From contig CAKZPX010000194.1 in NCBI GenBank assembly GCA_937139435.1, positions 1 through 24,152 on the forward strand: a DNA stretch of 24,152 nucleotides, given 5' to 3'. Below, one piece after another: positions 8,389 through 16,600 of this stretch (position 1 is the first letter of the stretch; each line of letters starts with the position of its first letter). The position numbers and the translations under genes are program-made. Source of the DNA: an uncultured bacterium. Its GTDB lineage: Bacteria; Hydrothermota; Tepidihabitantia; Tepidihabitantales; Tepidihabitantaceae. Under the pieces are notes generated by a model. It worked only from the letters and a program-made list of their open reading frames with translations, searched no databases and was not told the origin of the DNA.

Positions 8389-8847
8389 ATGCGGGAACCG
8401 GCAAAGAGAAAAGGTGTCCTCATCCGGGCGATGACCGAAGCTGACCTTGACCGGGTGATGGCAATTGAAAACCGCACCTTTCCCAATCCCTGGCGGCGTT
8501 CCTTTTTCGCCTCTGATATCTACCGCCCGGACGCACTATGTATTGTTGCCGAAGACCAGACCGGCGTTATCGGCTATCTTGTCGCCTGGGGAAGAGAAGA
8601 GGTACACATTGCCAACATTGCGGTGGCACCGGAGGCCCGGCGCCAGGGTGTCGGCACAAAACTGATGGAGGCGGCAATAGAGTTTACCCGACACCAGCAG
8701 GCAGAAAACATCTACCTTGAGGTGCGGATAACCAATACCGGTGCCCAGAAGTTCTACCGGCGCTTTAACTTTGTTCCCACCTATATTCGCCGTGGCTACT
8801 ACGAAAACGGCGAGGACGCGTTAGTGATGGAGAGGGAACTGGACTGA
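8389..8847 (+). CDS. rimI: GNAT acetyltransferase, RimI-like (ribosomal protein S18 alanine N-acetyltransferase)
   Basis: A 152-aa cytoplasmic GNAT-fold enzyme that transfers acetyl from acetyl-CoA to an amino group. RimI targets the N-terminus of ribosomal protein S18. Visible features are the acetyl-CoA loop in VAPEARRQGVG, then LEVRITNTGAQKFYRRFNF and a RimI-style end (RRGYYENGEDALVMERELD). The ATG at 8389 was preferred to the in-frame GTG at 8332 because the family begins shortly before this point and a plausible promoter overlaps the upstream stretch. No clear Shine-Dalgarno is seen. RimI-like GNATs are hard to tell from other N-acetyltransferases, so the target is inferred from similarity only. 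It converges on the nitroreductase gene. Confidence 0.82.
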   Translation: MREPAKRKGVLIRAMTEADLDRVMAIENRTFPNPWRRSFFASDIYRPDALCIVAEDQTGVIGYLVAWGREEVHIANIAVAPEARRQGVGTKLMEAAIEFTRHQQAENIYLEVRITNTGAQKFYRRFNFVPTYIRRGYYENGEDALVMERELD

Positions 8848-8857
8848 GAAGCCGCTC

Positions 8858-9376
8858 CTACTGATACCGGTCAAAACAAACAATCTCACTCAAGGACTTG
8901 CGCGGTCTGGGCGTGGTCTCCTGGGACGGATAACCAACCGGTGTCAGCGCCACCGGCTTCACCCCTTCGGGAATCCCCAGCACCCGGCGCACATCCTCCT
9001 CCTTAAACGCACCAATCCAGCAGGTGCCCAGCCCCTCGGCGGCTGCGGCCAGAATAATATGTTCCAGGGCAATGGTCACATCAACCTCAGCGGCTGACCA
9101 GTAACCACCCATCCCCTTCCATGCCTGGTCAAGCAGAGCACAGCCGCAGATAATCACCGGTGCCTGGGCAATGAACGCCTGGTTCCGGCACGCCGGCACC
9201 AGTTCCTCTTTGACCTTTTCGTCACGGATAACAATAAACTTCCAGGGCTGGTAATTCTTTGCCGATGGTGCCAGTCTGCCTGCCTCCAGAATCCGGTTCA
9301 GCACCTCTTCTGGAACCGGGTCCGGTCGGTATGCCCGGACACTTACCCGGCGTCGCACCGCTTCATAAAACTCCAT
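8858..9376 (-). CDS. Nitroreductase-family FMN oxidoreductase
   Basis: A 172-aa flavoprotein of the nitroreductase superfamily, expected to bind FMN as a homodimer and use NAD(P)H. The N-terminal FMN motif RRRVSVRAYRPDPV (about residues 8-21), the APSAKNYQPWKFIVI block (about 36-50) and the C-terminal GTCWIGAF and GYPSQETTPRPRKSL stretches are typical. Length matches the short subgroup. The natural substrate cannot be read from sequence. The ATG at 9376 lies only 21 nt after the tRNA-Arg gene on the same strand and has AGGGGGTG as ribosome-binding site, so tRNA and gene may share a transcript. No terminator fits between them. Confidence 0.9.
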   Translation of the reverse strand: MEFYEAVRRRVSVRAYRPDPVPEEVLNRILEAGRLAPSAKNYQPWKFIVIRDEKVKEELVPACRNQAFIAQAPVIICGCALLDQAWKGMGGYWSAAEVDVTIALEHIILAAAAEGLGTCWIGAFKEEDVRRVLGIPEGVKPVALTPVGYPSQETTPRPRKSLSEIVCFDRYQ

Positions 9377-9380
9377 AACA

Positions 9381-9393
9381 CCCCCTGAGCTAC
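9381..9393 (-). repeat. tRNA D-arm-like fragment serving as ribosome-binding site
   Basis: GTAGCTCAGGGGG on the minus strand repeats the 9-nt GTAGCTCAG found in the adjacent tRNA-Arg (9456-9464) and continues like a typical bacterial D arm. The G run is the only Shine-Dalgarno candidate of the nitroreductase gene, 4 nt before its ATG. Confidence 0.5.
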
Positions 9394-9397
9394 AAAA

Positions 9398-9470
9398 GCG
9401 CCCGACGCGATTCGAACGCGTGGCCTGCAGATCCGGAGTCTGCCGCTCTATCCATCTGAGCTACGGGCGC
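9398..9470 (-). tRNA. tRNA-Arg, anticodon CCG
   Basis: A complete cloverleaf reads on the minus strand: acceptor GCGCCCG/CGGGCGC (7 bp), D arm GCTC/GAGC, anticodon stem GCAGA/TCTGC with loop CTCCGGA (anticodon CCG, reading CGG), a 5-nt variable loop, and T arm ACGCG/CGCGT with loop TTCGAAT. The D loop contains an A after GG, as expected for arginine identity. CCA is not encoded. The base after the acceptor stem (position 73) is T, which is unusual for tRNA-Arg. Confidence 0.96.
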
Positions 9471-9479
9471 AACAAACAT

Positions 9480-9508
9480 AATTTAACTTAACTTAAAAAT
9501 AAAGTCAA
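9480..9508 (-). promoter_or_regulatory. Promoter of the tRNA-Arg gene
   Basis: On the minus strand TTGACT (9503-9508) and TAAATT (9480-9485) are separated by 17 bp and end 9 bp before the mature tRNA 5' end. This fits a transcript with almost no leader. Confidence 0.6.
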
Positions 9509-9617
9509 CACCACGCTCCCCGCACAATCAAAAATCAACCCTTGCTGAAAACCAGCTCTACCCCTGCCGTTAACCCCCTCTCTTGCCTCAACCGCACAAT
9601 CGTGTTAAGATTAACCG

Positions 9618-10298
9618 GTGCTCGGGACAATTGTCAACACTATCACCGTCCTCACTGGCAGTCTGCTCGGACTATTTCTCCACTCCCGTCTGCCCGAACG
9701 GCTCACCCGCACCGCCTTCAGCGCCATCGGCATATTCACCATCTTTATCGGCATCAACATGGCACTAAAAACCAGCCACATCCTGATTCTTGTCTTCTCC
9801 ATCCTGCCCGGTGCGATTATCGGGGAACTTCTGCAAATTGAAGACCGGCTCAATCAGTTCACCGAGCGTCTGCAATCCCGGCTGCGCATCAAAGGCGGCA
9901 CCTTCACCGAAGGGTTAATCACCGCATTCCTGCTCTTCTGTATGGGTTCAATGACCATCCTCGGTGCAATTGAAGAAGGCACCGGCAACACCCCCAACCT
10001 CTACTTCACCAAGGCGCTCCTTGACGGCTTTGCTGCCATCGCCCTTGCCGCCGGTCTGGGCAGCGGTGTCCTCTTCTCTGCCCTACCCCTCTTTCTCTAT
10101 CAGGCAACGCTCACCCTGCTCGCCCGCCTGCTCAACACCATTCTCCTCCCCGGTATTGTCGACGAAATCACCGCTGTTGGTGGGCTTATCCTTATCGGTC
10201 TCGGTATCAATATCCTCCAGCTCAAAAAACTGAAAATCCTCAACCTCCTGCCCGGCCTCCTCATCGCTCTGATTCTCGGTCTCATATTCGTCCGTTAA
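9618..10298 (+). CDS. DUF554 family membrane protein
   Basis: A 226-aa inner-membrane protein with several hydrophobic segments (about residues 1-20, 32-50, 55-68, 100-120, 135-165, 180-200 and 205-226). The family (DUF554, YdfK-like) is recognised by its start LGTIVNTITVLTGSLLG and the glycine-rich internal repeats, including GSMTILGAIEEGTG. Its function is unknown; a transport role has been guessed for the family but is not shown here. The GTG at 9618 is chosen because the family begins exactly at this residue. No Shine-Dalgarno precedes it; a weak -10-like TAAGAT at 9606-9611 would make the mRNA leaderless. The gap 9509-9617 shows nothing else. Confidence 0.85.
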   Translation: MLGTIVNTITVLTGSLLGLFLHSRLPERLTRTAFSAIGIFTIFIGINMALKTSHILILVFSILPGAIIGELLQIEDRLNQFTERLQSRLRIKGGTFTEGLITAFLLFCMGSMTILGAIEEGTGNTPNLYFTKALLDGFAAIALAAGLGSGVLFSALPLFLYQATLTLLARLLNTILLPGIVDEITAVGGLILIGLGINILQLKKLKILNLLPGLLIALILGLIFVR

Positions 10299-10476
10299 AA
10301 CACCCCCGCTATCCCGGGAATAATCCCCCCACCTACCCATTTTAAAAATACCCATTGCGCAAAAGAAATCATAACACCTTATCAAACGGAATGTTATCCT
10401 ATCATCCTGCAAGAAAATCGCTCCCCGGTGGTTAATTTTATCATAGTCCTGGCTCTAACTTTATATAAACGGCAAT

Positions 10477-10505
10477 TTGACCGCCAGGCTTTTTTCTGAT
10501 ATAAT
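10477..10505 (+). promoter_or_regulatory. Promoter of the zinc-ribbon protein-lspA-iscS-archease operon
   Basis: TTGACC (10477-10482), 17 bp, then a perfect TATAAT (10500-10505). The ribosome-binding site AGGAGG (10511-10516) follows so closely that the mRNA would begin at or just before it. The rest of 10299-10476 is AT-richer DNA with no gene or clear structure apart from a weak inverted repeat. Confidence 0.78.
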
Positions 10506-10520
10506 GAAAAAGGAGGCTAA

Positions 10521-11474
10521 ATGATTAATGACCCGAAACTACTTAACCTTTTAGAGCAGGTTGTTGAGGGTAAACTTCCGGGATTTGAGCCGGTATTTGC
10601 CCCCCGGGCCGATGGCTGGGTCAGTTATCCGGCGGTGGAAGAGTTCCTCGGTGTTGACACCGCCTATGCCTGCCGCCTGTTAGAGGACCTGGTGCATCTT
10701 GGTTATCTCAGCCGAAACTTCTTCGCCCGAATGCTGTTCTGTCCGGTGTGCAACTCTCATAACCTCGCCTGGACAATTGTCTGTCCGAAATGTAATTCAC
10801 CCAATATCCAGCGCACCCGTTTCCTTCGCCACCGCCTCTGTAACTGGAGCGCACCGGAAAAGGATTTTCTGCACAGCAGCGGCACCCGCCTCTGTCCCAA
10901 GTGCCGGAGCGAACTCCTGCTGCTAGGTAATGACTACGACGACATTGGTTATCGCTACCTCTGCCTTGACTGTCGTGAGGTTACCAGGGCGCCGGTTGAA
11001 TTCTGGCGCTGTCCGGTCTGTAACCGACTCTATGACAGGTATGCGGTGCGGGAGGTGATGCTTTACAAATATGTCCTTGAGCCTTCCCAGGTGCCGAAAC
11101 TGCGTCTGGAAAAGATCCCCCGGGCAAAGGTGCGGGAAATTCTCCAGCGCGAGGGCTACGCTGTCCAAGAGTCAACCCGCATCATCGGCAAATCGGGTGC
11201 CGAACACACCGTTGATATGCTGGCAACAAAGATGCAGGGACCATTAGAGCACCGGGTGCTGGTGAGTTTCGCCTGTGGCAACCCGCTGGTTGATGCGGAA
11301 GAGATCATCAAACTCTACGCCCGAGCCTATGATGTTGGTGTCCAGGACGTTATTCTGATCGCCACCCCGGGGTTAACCGCGGATGCCGATGAAATCGCCC
11401 AGCACTACCGCATCCGGGTCTATAATGCCGATGCCGTGGACCGGCTGACCCTTGCTGTTGAACCCAGGTTTTAA
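10521..11474 (+). CDS. Multi-zinc-ribbon protein (TackOD1-like) with a degenerate Mrr-type nuclease fold
   Basis: A 317-aa soluble protein of unknown role. Residues 1-65 look like a winged-helix-like lead. Residues 74-170 hold a metal-binding region with Cys74, Cys77, Cys88, Cys91, His104, Cys107, Cys125, Cys128, Cys148, Cys151, Cys164 and Cys167, similar in layout to the TackOD1 output domain described in Thaumarchaeota. Residues 203-305 resemble an Mrr/restriction-endonuclease-like PD-(D/E)xK fold (GAEHTVDMLA, VLVSFACG, ILIATPGLTADA). The catalytic (D/E)xK is replaced by Ser-Phe-Ala, so this fold may bind rather than cut nucleic acid. AGGAGG lies 4 nt before the ATG. It is the first gene of the operon; its stop overlaps lspA as TAATG. 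Confidence 0.75.
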   Translation: MINDPKLLNLLEQVVEGKLPGFEPVFAPRADGWVSYPAVEEFLGVDTAYACRLLEDLVHLGYLSRNFFARMLFCPVCNSHNLAWTIVCPKCNSPNIQRTRFLRHRLCNWSAPEKDFLHSSGTRLCPKCRSELLLLGNDYDDIGYRYLCLDCREVTRAPVEFWRCPVCNRLYDRYAVREVMLYKYVLEPSQVPKLRLEKIPRAKVREILQREGYAVQESTRIIGKSGAEHTVDMLATKMQGPLEHRVLVSFACGNPLVDAEEIIKLYARAYDVGVQDVILIATPGLTADADEIAQHYRIRVYNADAVDRLTLAVEPRF

Positions 11475-12028
11475 TGTCTTCAACCCTGCGCCGTTCATTT
11501 GTCTGGACCGCCATCACCGCACTTTTCCTTGACCAGTTAACCAAAATCCTTGTTTACGGCATCACCGGTGGTTTAGAAGGGGGCGCACCCATTCCGTTAA
11601 TTGGCAATCTGCTGAAAATCTCCTACACCACCAACCCGCGCGGTGTCTTTGGTGTCCCGTTTGGTCCCAGGTTTATGCACTTTCTCCTACCCGGACTCGG
11701 TGCCATCCTTGTCCTCTTTTTCGGTTTGCGGACAAAAAGTAACTGGCTTGGCTCCGCCTACGGGCTGATTCTGGGCGGTGCCCTGGGTAATCTTACTGAT
11801 CGGGTTCGGCTCGGTTATGTAATAGACTTTATTGACTTTGAACTCCGTTCCATTCGCTTTCGCTGGTTTACCTTTAATCTGGCGGATGCCTTTATCGTGG
11901 TAGGCGTAATTATGATATTAATCCACGAAATTATCGCCGGGGTAAAAAACCGGCAGCGCAAACTTAAGGAGGTAGCCCAAAATGAAGCGACAGGTTTATC
12001 TGGACAACAACTCAACCACCCCGATTGA
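11474..12028 (+). CDS. lspA: Lipoprotein signal peptidase (signal peptidase II)
   Basis: A 184-aa inner-membrane aspartic protease that removes signal peptides from prolipoproteins after lipidation. Four hydrophobic segments are visible. The catalytic pair is Asp118 in GYVIDFID and Asp138 in FNLADAF. The conserved LDQLTK (Asp20), the TTNPRGVFG segment and GNLTDR also match. The start overlaps the preceding stop as TAATG. The C-terminal tail (about residues 155-184) is hydrophilic, longer than usual, and overlaps the following cysteine desulfurase gene by 47 bp. Confidence 0.95.
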   Translation: MSSTLRRSFVWTAITALFLDQLTKILVYGITGGLEGGAPIPLIGNLLKISYTTNPRGVFGVPFGPRFMHFLLPGLGAILVLFFGLRTKSNWLGSAYGLILGGALGNLTDRVRLGYVIDFIDFELRSIRFRWFTFNLADAFIVVGVIMILIHEIIAGVKNRQRKLKEVAQNEATGLSGQQLNHPD

Positions 12029-13154
12029 CCCCCGGGTTCGCGAAGCGATTGAACCCTATCTCACCACCGTTTTTGGCAACCCGTCCAACATTCATTGTTT
12101 TGGTCGGGACGCGGCAGAAGGGATTGCCCAGGCAAGAGAACAGGTTGCGGAACTTATTGGTGCCAAACCCGAGGAGATATTTTTCACCAGCGGTGGCACC
12201 GAGGCAAACAACTGGGCGGTGAAGGGTGTGGCGATCGCCCTGATGCTGGAAAAGGGCAAGCAGATCATCACCACCCCGATTGAACACGCCTCGGTCCTCG
12301 CCAGCGCCCAGTATCTGGAGAGAAACGGCTGGCAGGTAACATATCTACCGGTTGACAGTTACGGGCTGGTTGACCCGGAGGATGTGCGCCGGGCGCTCAC
12401 AAAAGAAACCGCCCTGGTGAGCGTAATGATGGCCAACAACGAGATTGGCACCGTTGAACCGATCAAAGAGATCGCCAGCATCTGCCGTGCTGCCGGTGCC
12501 TACTGCCATACCGATGCGGTGTGTGCGGTGGGCAAGATGAAGGTGGATGTGGCGGAACTGGGTGTTGACCTGTTAACATTTTCCGGACACAAAATCCATG
12601 CGCCCAAGGGTGTGGGGGTACTCTATGTCCGGCAGGGCATCAGTATCCATCCCCTGATTCATGGCGGACATCATGAAAAGGGGATGCGCGCCGGCACAGA
12701 AAACATCATCGGAATTGTTGGCATGGGCAAGGCGTGTGCTATCTTAAAGGACGAATGGCCCGAGCATGCCCGGCGGATGCTTGCCCTGCGCCAGCGTCTG
12801 GAACAGGGTATCCTCTCCCGAATCCCGGACGTCCGGCTCAACGGTCACCCGGAAAAACGTCTGCCCAACACCTGCCACTTTGGTATCGCCTACGTTGAGG
12901 GCGAAGCGCTCCTGATGAACCTCGACCTGGAAGGGATAGCGGTTGCCTCGGGTTCTGCCTGCTCCTCGGGCGAACCAGAACCATCACCCACGGTCAAGGC
13001 GATCAACCTGCCACCGATTATGCGTAATTCGGTGGTTCGTTTCTCGGTCGGTGTGGACAATACCGAAGAGGAGATTGACTACACGATTGATGTCCTGGAG
13101 CGGGTGGTCCGGCGCCTGCGGGAGATATCGCCATTAAAACCATCTCCTGCTTAA
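11982..13154 (+). CDS. iscS: Cysteine desulfurase, IscS/NifS class
   Basis: A 390-aa PLP enzyme that takes sulfur from cysteine for iron-sulfur cluster or thionucleoside synthesis. The fold and motifs of group I desulfurases are clear: YLDNNSTTPIDP at the start, His102 stacking on PLP, Lys204 in SGHKIHAPKG as the PLP Schiff base, and the mobile-loop Cys327 in GSACSSG. The residue matching the PLP-contacting Gln183 of E. coli IscS is Cys181 (HTDAVCAVGK). AAGGAGG lies just upstream of the ATG within lspA. NifS and IscS cannot be told apart here, and no scaffold gene (iscU/nifU) is in the window. The dense iron-sulfur proteins of the Hdr operon are likely clients. Confidence 0.93.
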   Translation: MKRQVYLDNNSTTPIDPRVREAIEPYLTTVFGNPSNIHCFGRDAAEGIAQAREQVAELIGAKPEEIFFTSGGTEANNWAVKGVAIALMLEKGKQIITTPIEHASVLASAQYLERNGWQVTYLPVDSYGLVDPEDVRRALTKETALVSVMMANNEIGTVEPIKEIASICRAAGAYCHTDAVCAVGKMKVDVAELGVDLLTFSGHKIHAPKGVGVLYVRQGISIHPLIHGGHHEKGMRAGTENIIGIVGMGKACAILKDEWPEHARRMLALRQRLEQGILSRIPDVRLNGHPEKRLPNTCHFGIAYVEGEALLMNLDLEGIAVASGSACSSGEPEPSPTVKAINLPPIMRNSVVRFSVGVDNTEEEIDYTIDVLERVVRRLREISPLKPSPA

Positions 13155-13184
13155 ACCCGCAACCCTGACCGTTGCTCGGGAAAA

Positions 13185-13634
13185 ATGGCAGCCGAGTTTG
13201 TCCCCTATCGGCTCCTGGAACACACCGCTGACCTGAAGGTTGAGATTTACGGTCGCACCCTACCCGAACTGTTCGCCAACGCCGCCCTGATGCTTTTTGA
13301 CACCATGCTCTATCTGGACCGGGTCCAGCCCGGACTGGAACAGGAAATAGAAATCAAATCTCAGGACCTGGAAGAACTGTTCCTGGACTGGCTCCGAGAG
13401 CTCCTCTACCGTTTCTCCACCCGGGGCTTTGTTACCACCCGGACCGAAATCATCAACCTTGACCCGACCGGCGCACAATTAAGGGCAAAGGTCATTGGCG
13501 CTGACTATGACCTGAAAAGGCACGGTTTAAAAATAGAAATCAAAACCCCCACCTATCACCAGTTTCGTTTAGAAAAAACCACCATTGCCGACCGCACACC
13601 CGGATTTAAGGCAACGGTGGTATTTGATGTCTGA
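13185..13634 (+). CDS. Archease
   Basis: A 149-aa small soluble protein of the archease family, which activates the RNA ligase RtcB in archaea and eukaryotes and occurs in many bacteria with RtcB. Family signs are EHTADLKVEIYG near the N-terminus (His13, Asp16), a DLEELFLDWLRELLYRF helix (about 66-82), and the metal-site end GFKATVVFDV with Asp148 second to last. No rtcB is seen in the window. The gene starts 30 nt after iscS with no clear ribosome-binding site and ends 8 nt before the oppositely oriented hdrA. Confidence 0.92.
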   Translation: MAAEFVPYRLLEHTADLKVEIYGRTLPELFANAALMLFDTMLYLDRVQPGLEQEIEIKSQDLEELFLDWLRELLYRFSTRGFVTTRTEIINLDPTGAQLRAKVIGADYDLKRHGLKIEIKTPTYHQFRLEKTTIADRTPGFKATVVFDV

Positions 13635-13642
13635 GCCGAAGG

Positions 13643-16600
13643 TTAAGAAAACAAGGCGGTAAGCTCCCGGAAGATATTTTCTCCGGCAAAGCCTTTTATA
13701 TCAATGGCACCGGAACGACAGTTGGCAGCACAGGCGCCACACCCCTTACAGAGCGCCGGATTGACCACCGCCGCATACCGGCCCTGACGCTCATCAACCA
13801 GTTTCACCTCAATCGCCCGGTAGGCACAGAGATTCTCACACATATGACAGGCAGAACAGCGCTGGGGATTGACCACCGCCTGATAGGGCTCAGCCGCAAC
13901 AAAATCCCGGGATAGGACCGTTACTGCCCGGGCCGAAGCCGCCTGCGCCGAAGCGATTGTCTCATCAATAAATTTAGGATAATGGCACAGACCGGCAAAG
14001 AATACACCATCCGTGGCAAAGTCAACCGGACGCAGTTTCGCATGCGCCTCCAGAAAGAAGCCATCCTGGTGCAATGGCACCTTGAGCATCTTCCCCAGTT
14101 CTCCCGCACCCTCCTGGGCAACAACCCCAGCAGAAAGCACAACCAGCTCCGGCGTCAGTTTTATTGTCGTTTCCAGAACCGGCTCAAAAAATTCTACCTG
14201 CAACCGGTCTCCGGCAAAACTGACCATCGGCTCCTGCTCCGGCGTGTAACGGATAAAAATAACCCCCTTTTCCCTTGCCCGGCGATAGAAATCCTCTTTG
14301 AAACCGTAGGTGCGGATGTCACGATAAAGGATATAAACATCCATCTCCGGATTGATCTCTTTCAGCGCCAAGGCGTTTTTGATCGCCTCAACACAGCAGA
14401 TGCGGGAGCAGTAGGGACGAGCCTCATTTCTGGAACCGGCACACTGAATCATCACCACCGACCTGACCTGACGCAGGCGCTCCGGGGTGCGGGCGATTAT
14501 TTCCTCTAACTCCTTCTGGGTCCTGACCTGCTCTGATTTGCCGTAAAAAAACTCCTCGGGCTGGCGGTAGCGGGCACCGATTGCGAGGATTACCACGCCA
14601 TGCTTTATCCGCTCATTATTACTTAATGTCGTCTCATAAGAGCCAACAAACCCATCAATCTGACGCACGGTTGTGCCGGTAAATACCTTAATCCGCTGAT
14701 GCTCCATCACCCGGCGCACCATCTCTTCCAGTCGCTGCTGGATGTCATCACCCTCTATTGTCCGGTACAGTGTTCGGGCAACCCCGCCCAGTTCCGCTTC
14801 CTTTTCCACCAGGTACACATCAAACCCGGCATCTGCTAACGCCAGCGCTGATGCCATTCCGGCAATACCACCACCAATCACCAGCCCGGCCTTTGTTACC
14901 GGAAGCCGCACCGACACCAGTGGCTCCTGCCGTCGCACCCGGGCAACCGCCATCCGCACCAGTTCCTTTGCCTTTTCCGTTGCCCGGTCGGGATCGTCAT
15001 GCACCCAGGAACACTGGTCACGGATGTTGGTCATGGCAAAAAGATGGGGGTTAAGCCCTGCCTCGGCAACCGTTGCCTGGAAAAGCGGTTCATGGGTGCG
15101 GGGAGAACAGGAGGCAACAACCACCCGGTTGAGCCGGTATTCCTTTATCCGATTCTTTATCTTCTCCAGACTGTCTGCCGAACAGGAATAAAGGTTTTCC
15201 TCTGCAAAAACAACACCGGGCAGTGTCCGGGCTAACTCAACAACCTCGGGCACCCGGACAATACCGCCGATATTAATCCCGCAATGGCAGACAAACACCC
15301 CGATCCGGGGTGCGGTGAAAACCATCGGTGCCACCTCGGTCTGCACATCCGCTATCTTCACCGCATCATAATTCAAGGCACCGGGTAACGCCTTAACCGC
15401 AGCGGCTGATGCCTGAACCACTGTCTCCGGAATGTCCTTTGGTCCCTGCCCGCTGCCGGCAAGGAAAATCCCGTTGCGTCCGGCGCGCACCGGCTCCCAC
15501 AGGTCCGCCTCCGGATAGGAAAATGAGTTGAGCGGTAACCCCAGCCGACGGTTCAAAATCAAAACCTGCTCCGGCGGCACAAAACCGCAGGAAAGAACCA
15601 CCATATGAAACCGCTCCGAGCGCTGTCCCTGTTCCGTGGCATAGCGCAAAAACAGGTCCCGGGTCTCCGGGTCTTCGCGCACCTCTGCCACCCGGGCGTG
15701 CACAAACCTAACACCGTACTGACGTTCGGCCCGTTCAATATAACGGTCAAAGTCCTTACCAAACGCCCGCATGTCCATATAGAAAACTGCGGGCTCAATC
15801 TGCCGGCTGTGTTCTTTCGCAATTACCGCCTCCTTTGTCGCATACATACAGCAGACCGAGGAACAGTATTCCCGACCGATAGACCTATCCCGGGACCCAT
15901 AACATTGAATCCAGGCAATCTTCTTCGGCTCTTTTTTATCACTCGGACGCTGGATATGCCCGCCAAAAGGGCCAGAGGCGGACATAATCCGCTCAAACTC
16001 CAGACTGGTTACCACATTGGGGTAGCGACCGTAACCGTATTCCGGACGCACCGCACCGGACACAACCTCACTACCCGGGGCAATGATAATTGAAGAAACA
16101 GAAAGAGTGATTTCCTCGTCCTTTTCCTCGTAATTAATTGCGCCCGCCTTACAAACCCGGGCACAATTGCCACAGCGGTCCCGGGTAAATTTCAAACAGT
16201 TTGCCCGGTCAATTGCTGGCGCATTGGGCACCGCCTGGGCATAAAGCCGGTATATCGCCCGACGCTGGGAAAATCCGCCCTCAAACTCGTTGGGCAGACG
16301 GACCGGACACTTTTCCAGACAGTCACCACAACCGGTGCATCTGGTCAGGTCAACGGAACGGGCATAACGCTTGAGCTGAACAGTAAAGGCGCCCGGTTCC
16401 CCGGTTACAGACTGCACCTCGGTAATGGTCAAAAGCCGGATGTTCGGATGACGGGCACAGGTAACCAGTTTCGGACTGAGGATGCACATTGAGCAGTCGT
16501 TAGTCGGAAAGGTTTTGTCCAGACGCGCCATATACCCGCCAATTGCTGGCGACCGGTCAACTAAATACACCTGGCACCCGCTATCTGCGAGGTCCAGCGC

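Noticed and set aside
8166..8486. 106-residue minus-strand reading frame across the rimI/btuB gap
   Set aside because: It overlaps rimI and the promoter of the riboswitch, and its composition is not protein-like.
10371..10397. ATAACA/TGTTAT inverted repeat downstream of the DUF554 gene, as a terminator or operator
   Set aside because: The stem is short and AT-only, with a 15-nt loop and no T run.
10083..10412. 109-residue minus-strand reading frame opposite the DUF554 gene
   Set aside because: It is a shadow of the DUF554 coding region with acidic low-complexity content and no ribosome-binding site.
13982..14509. Long plus-strand reading frames opposite the Hdr operon (this and several others between 13982 and 23842)
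   Set aside because: They are antisense to strongly conserved HdrA sequence and show no family features; GC-rich genes often give such shadows.
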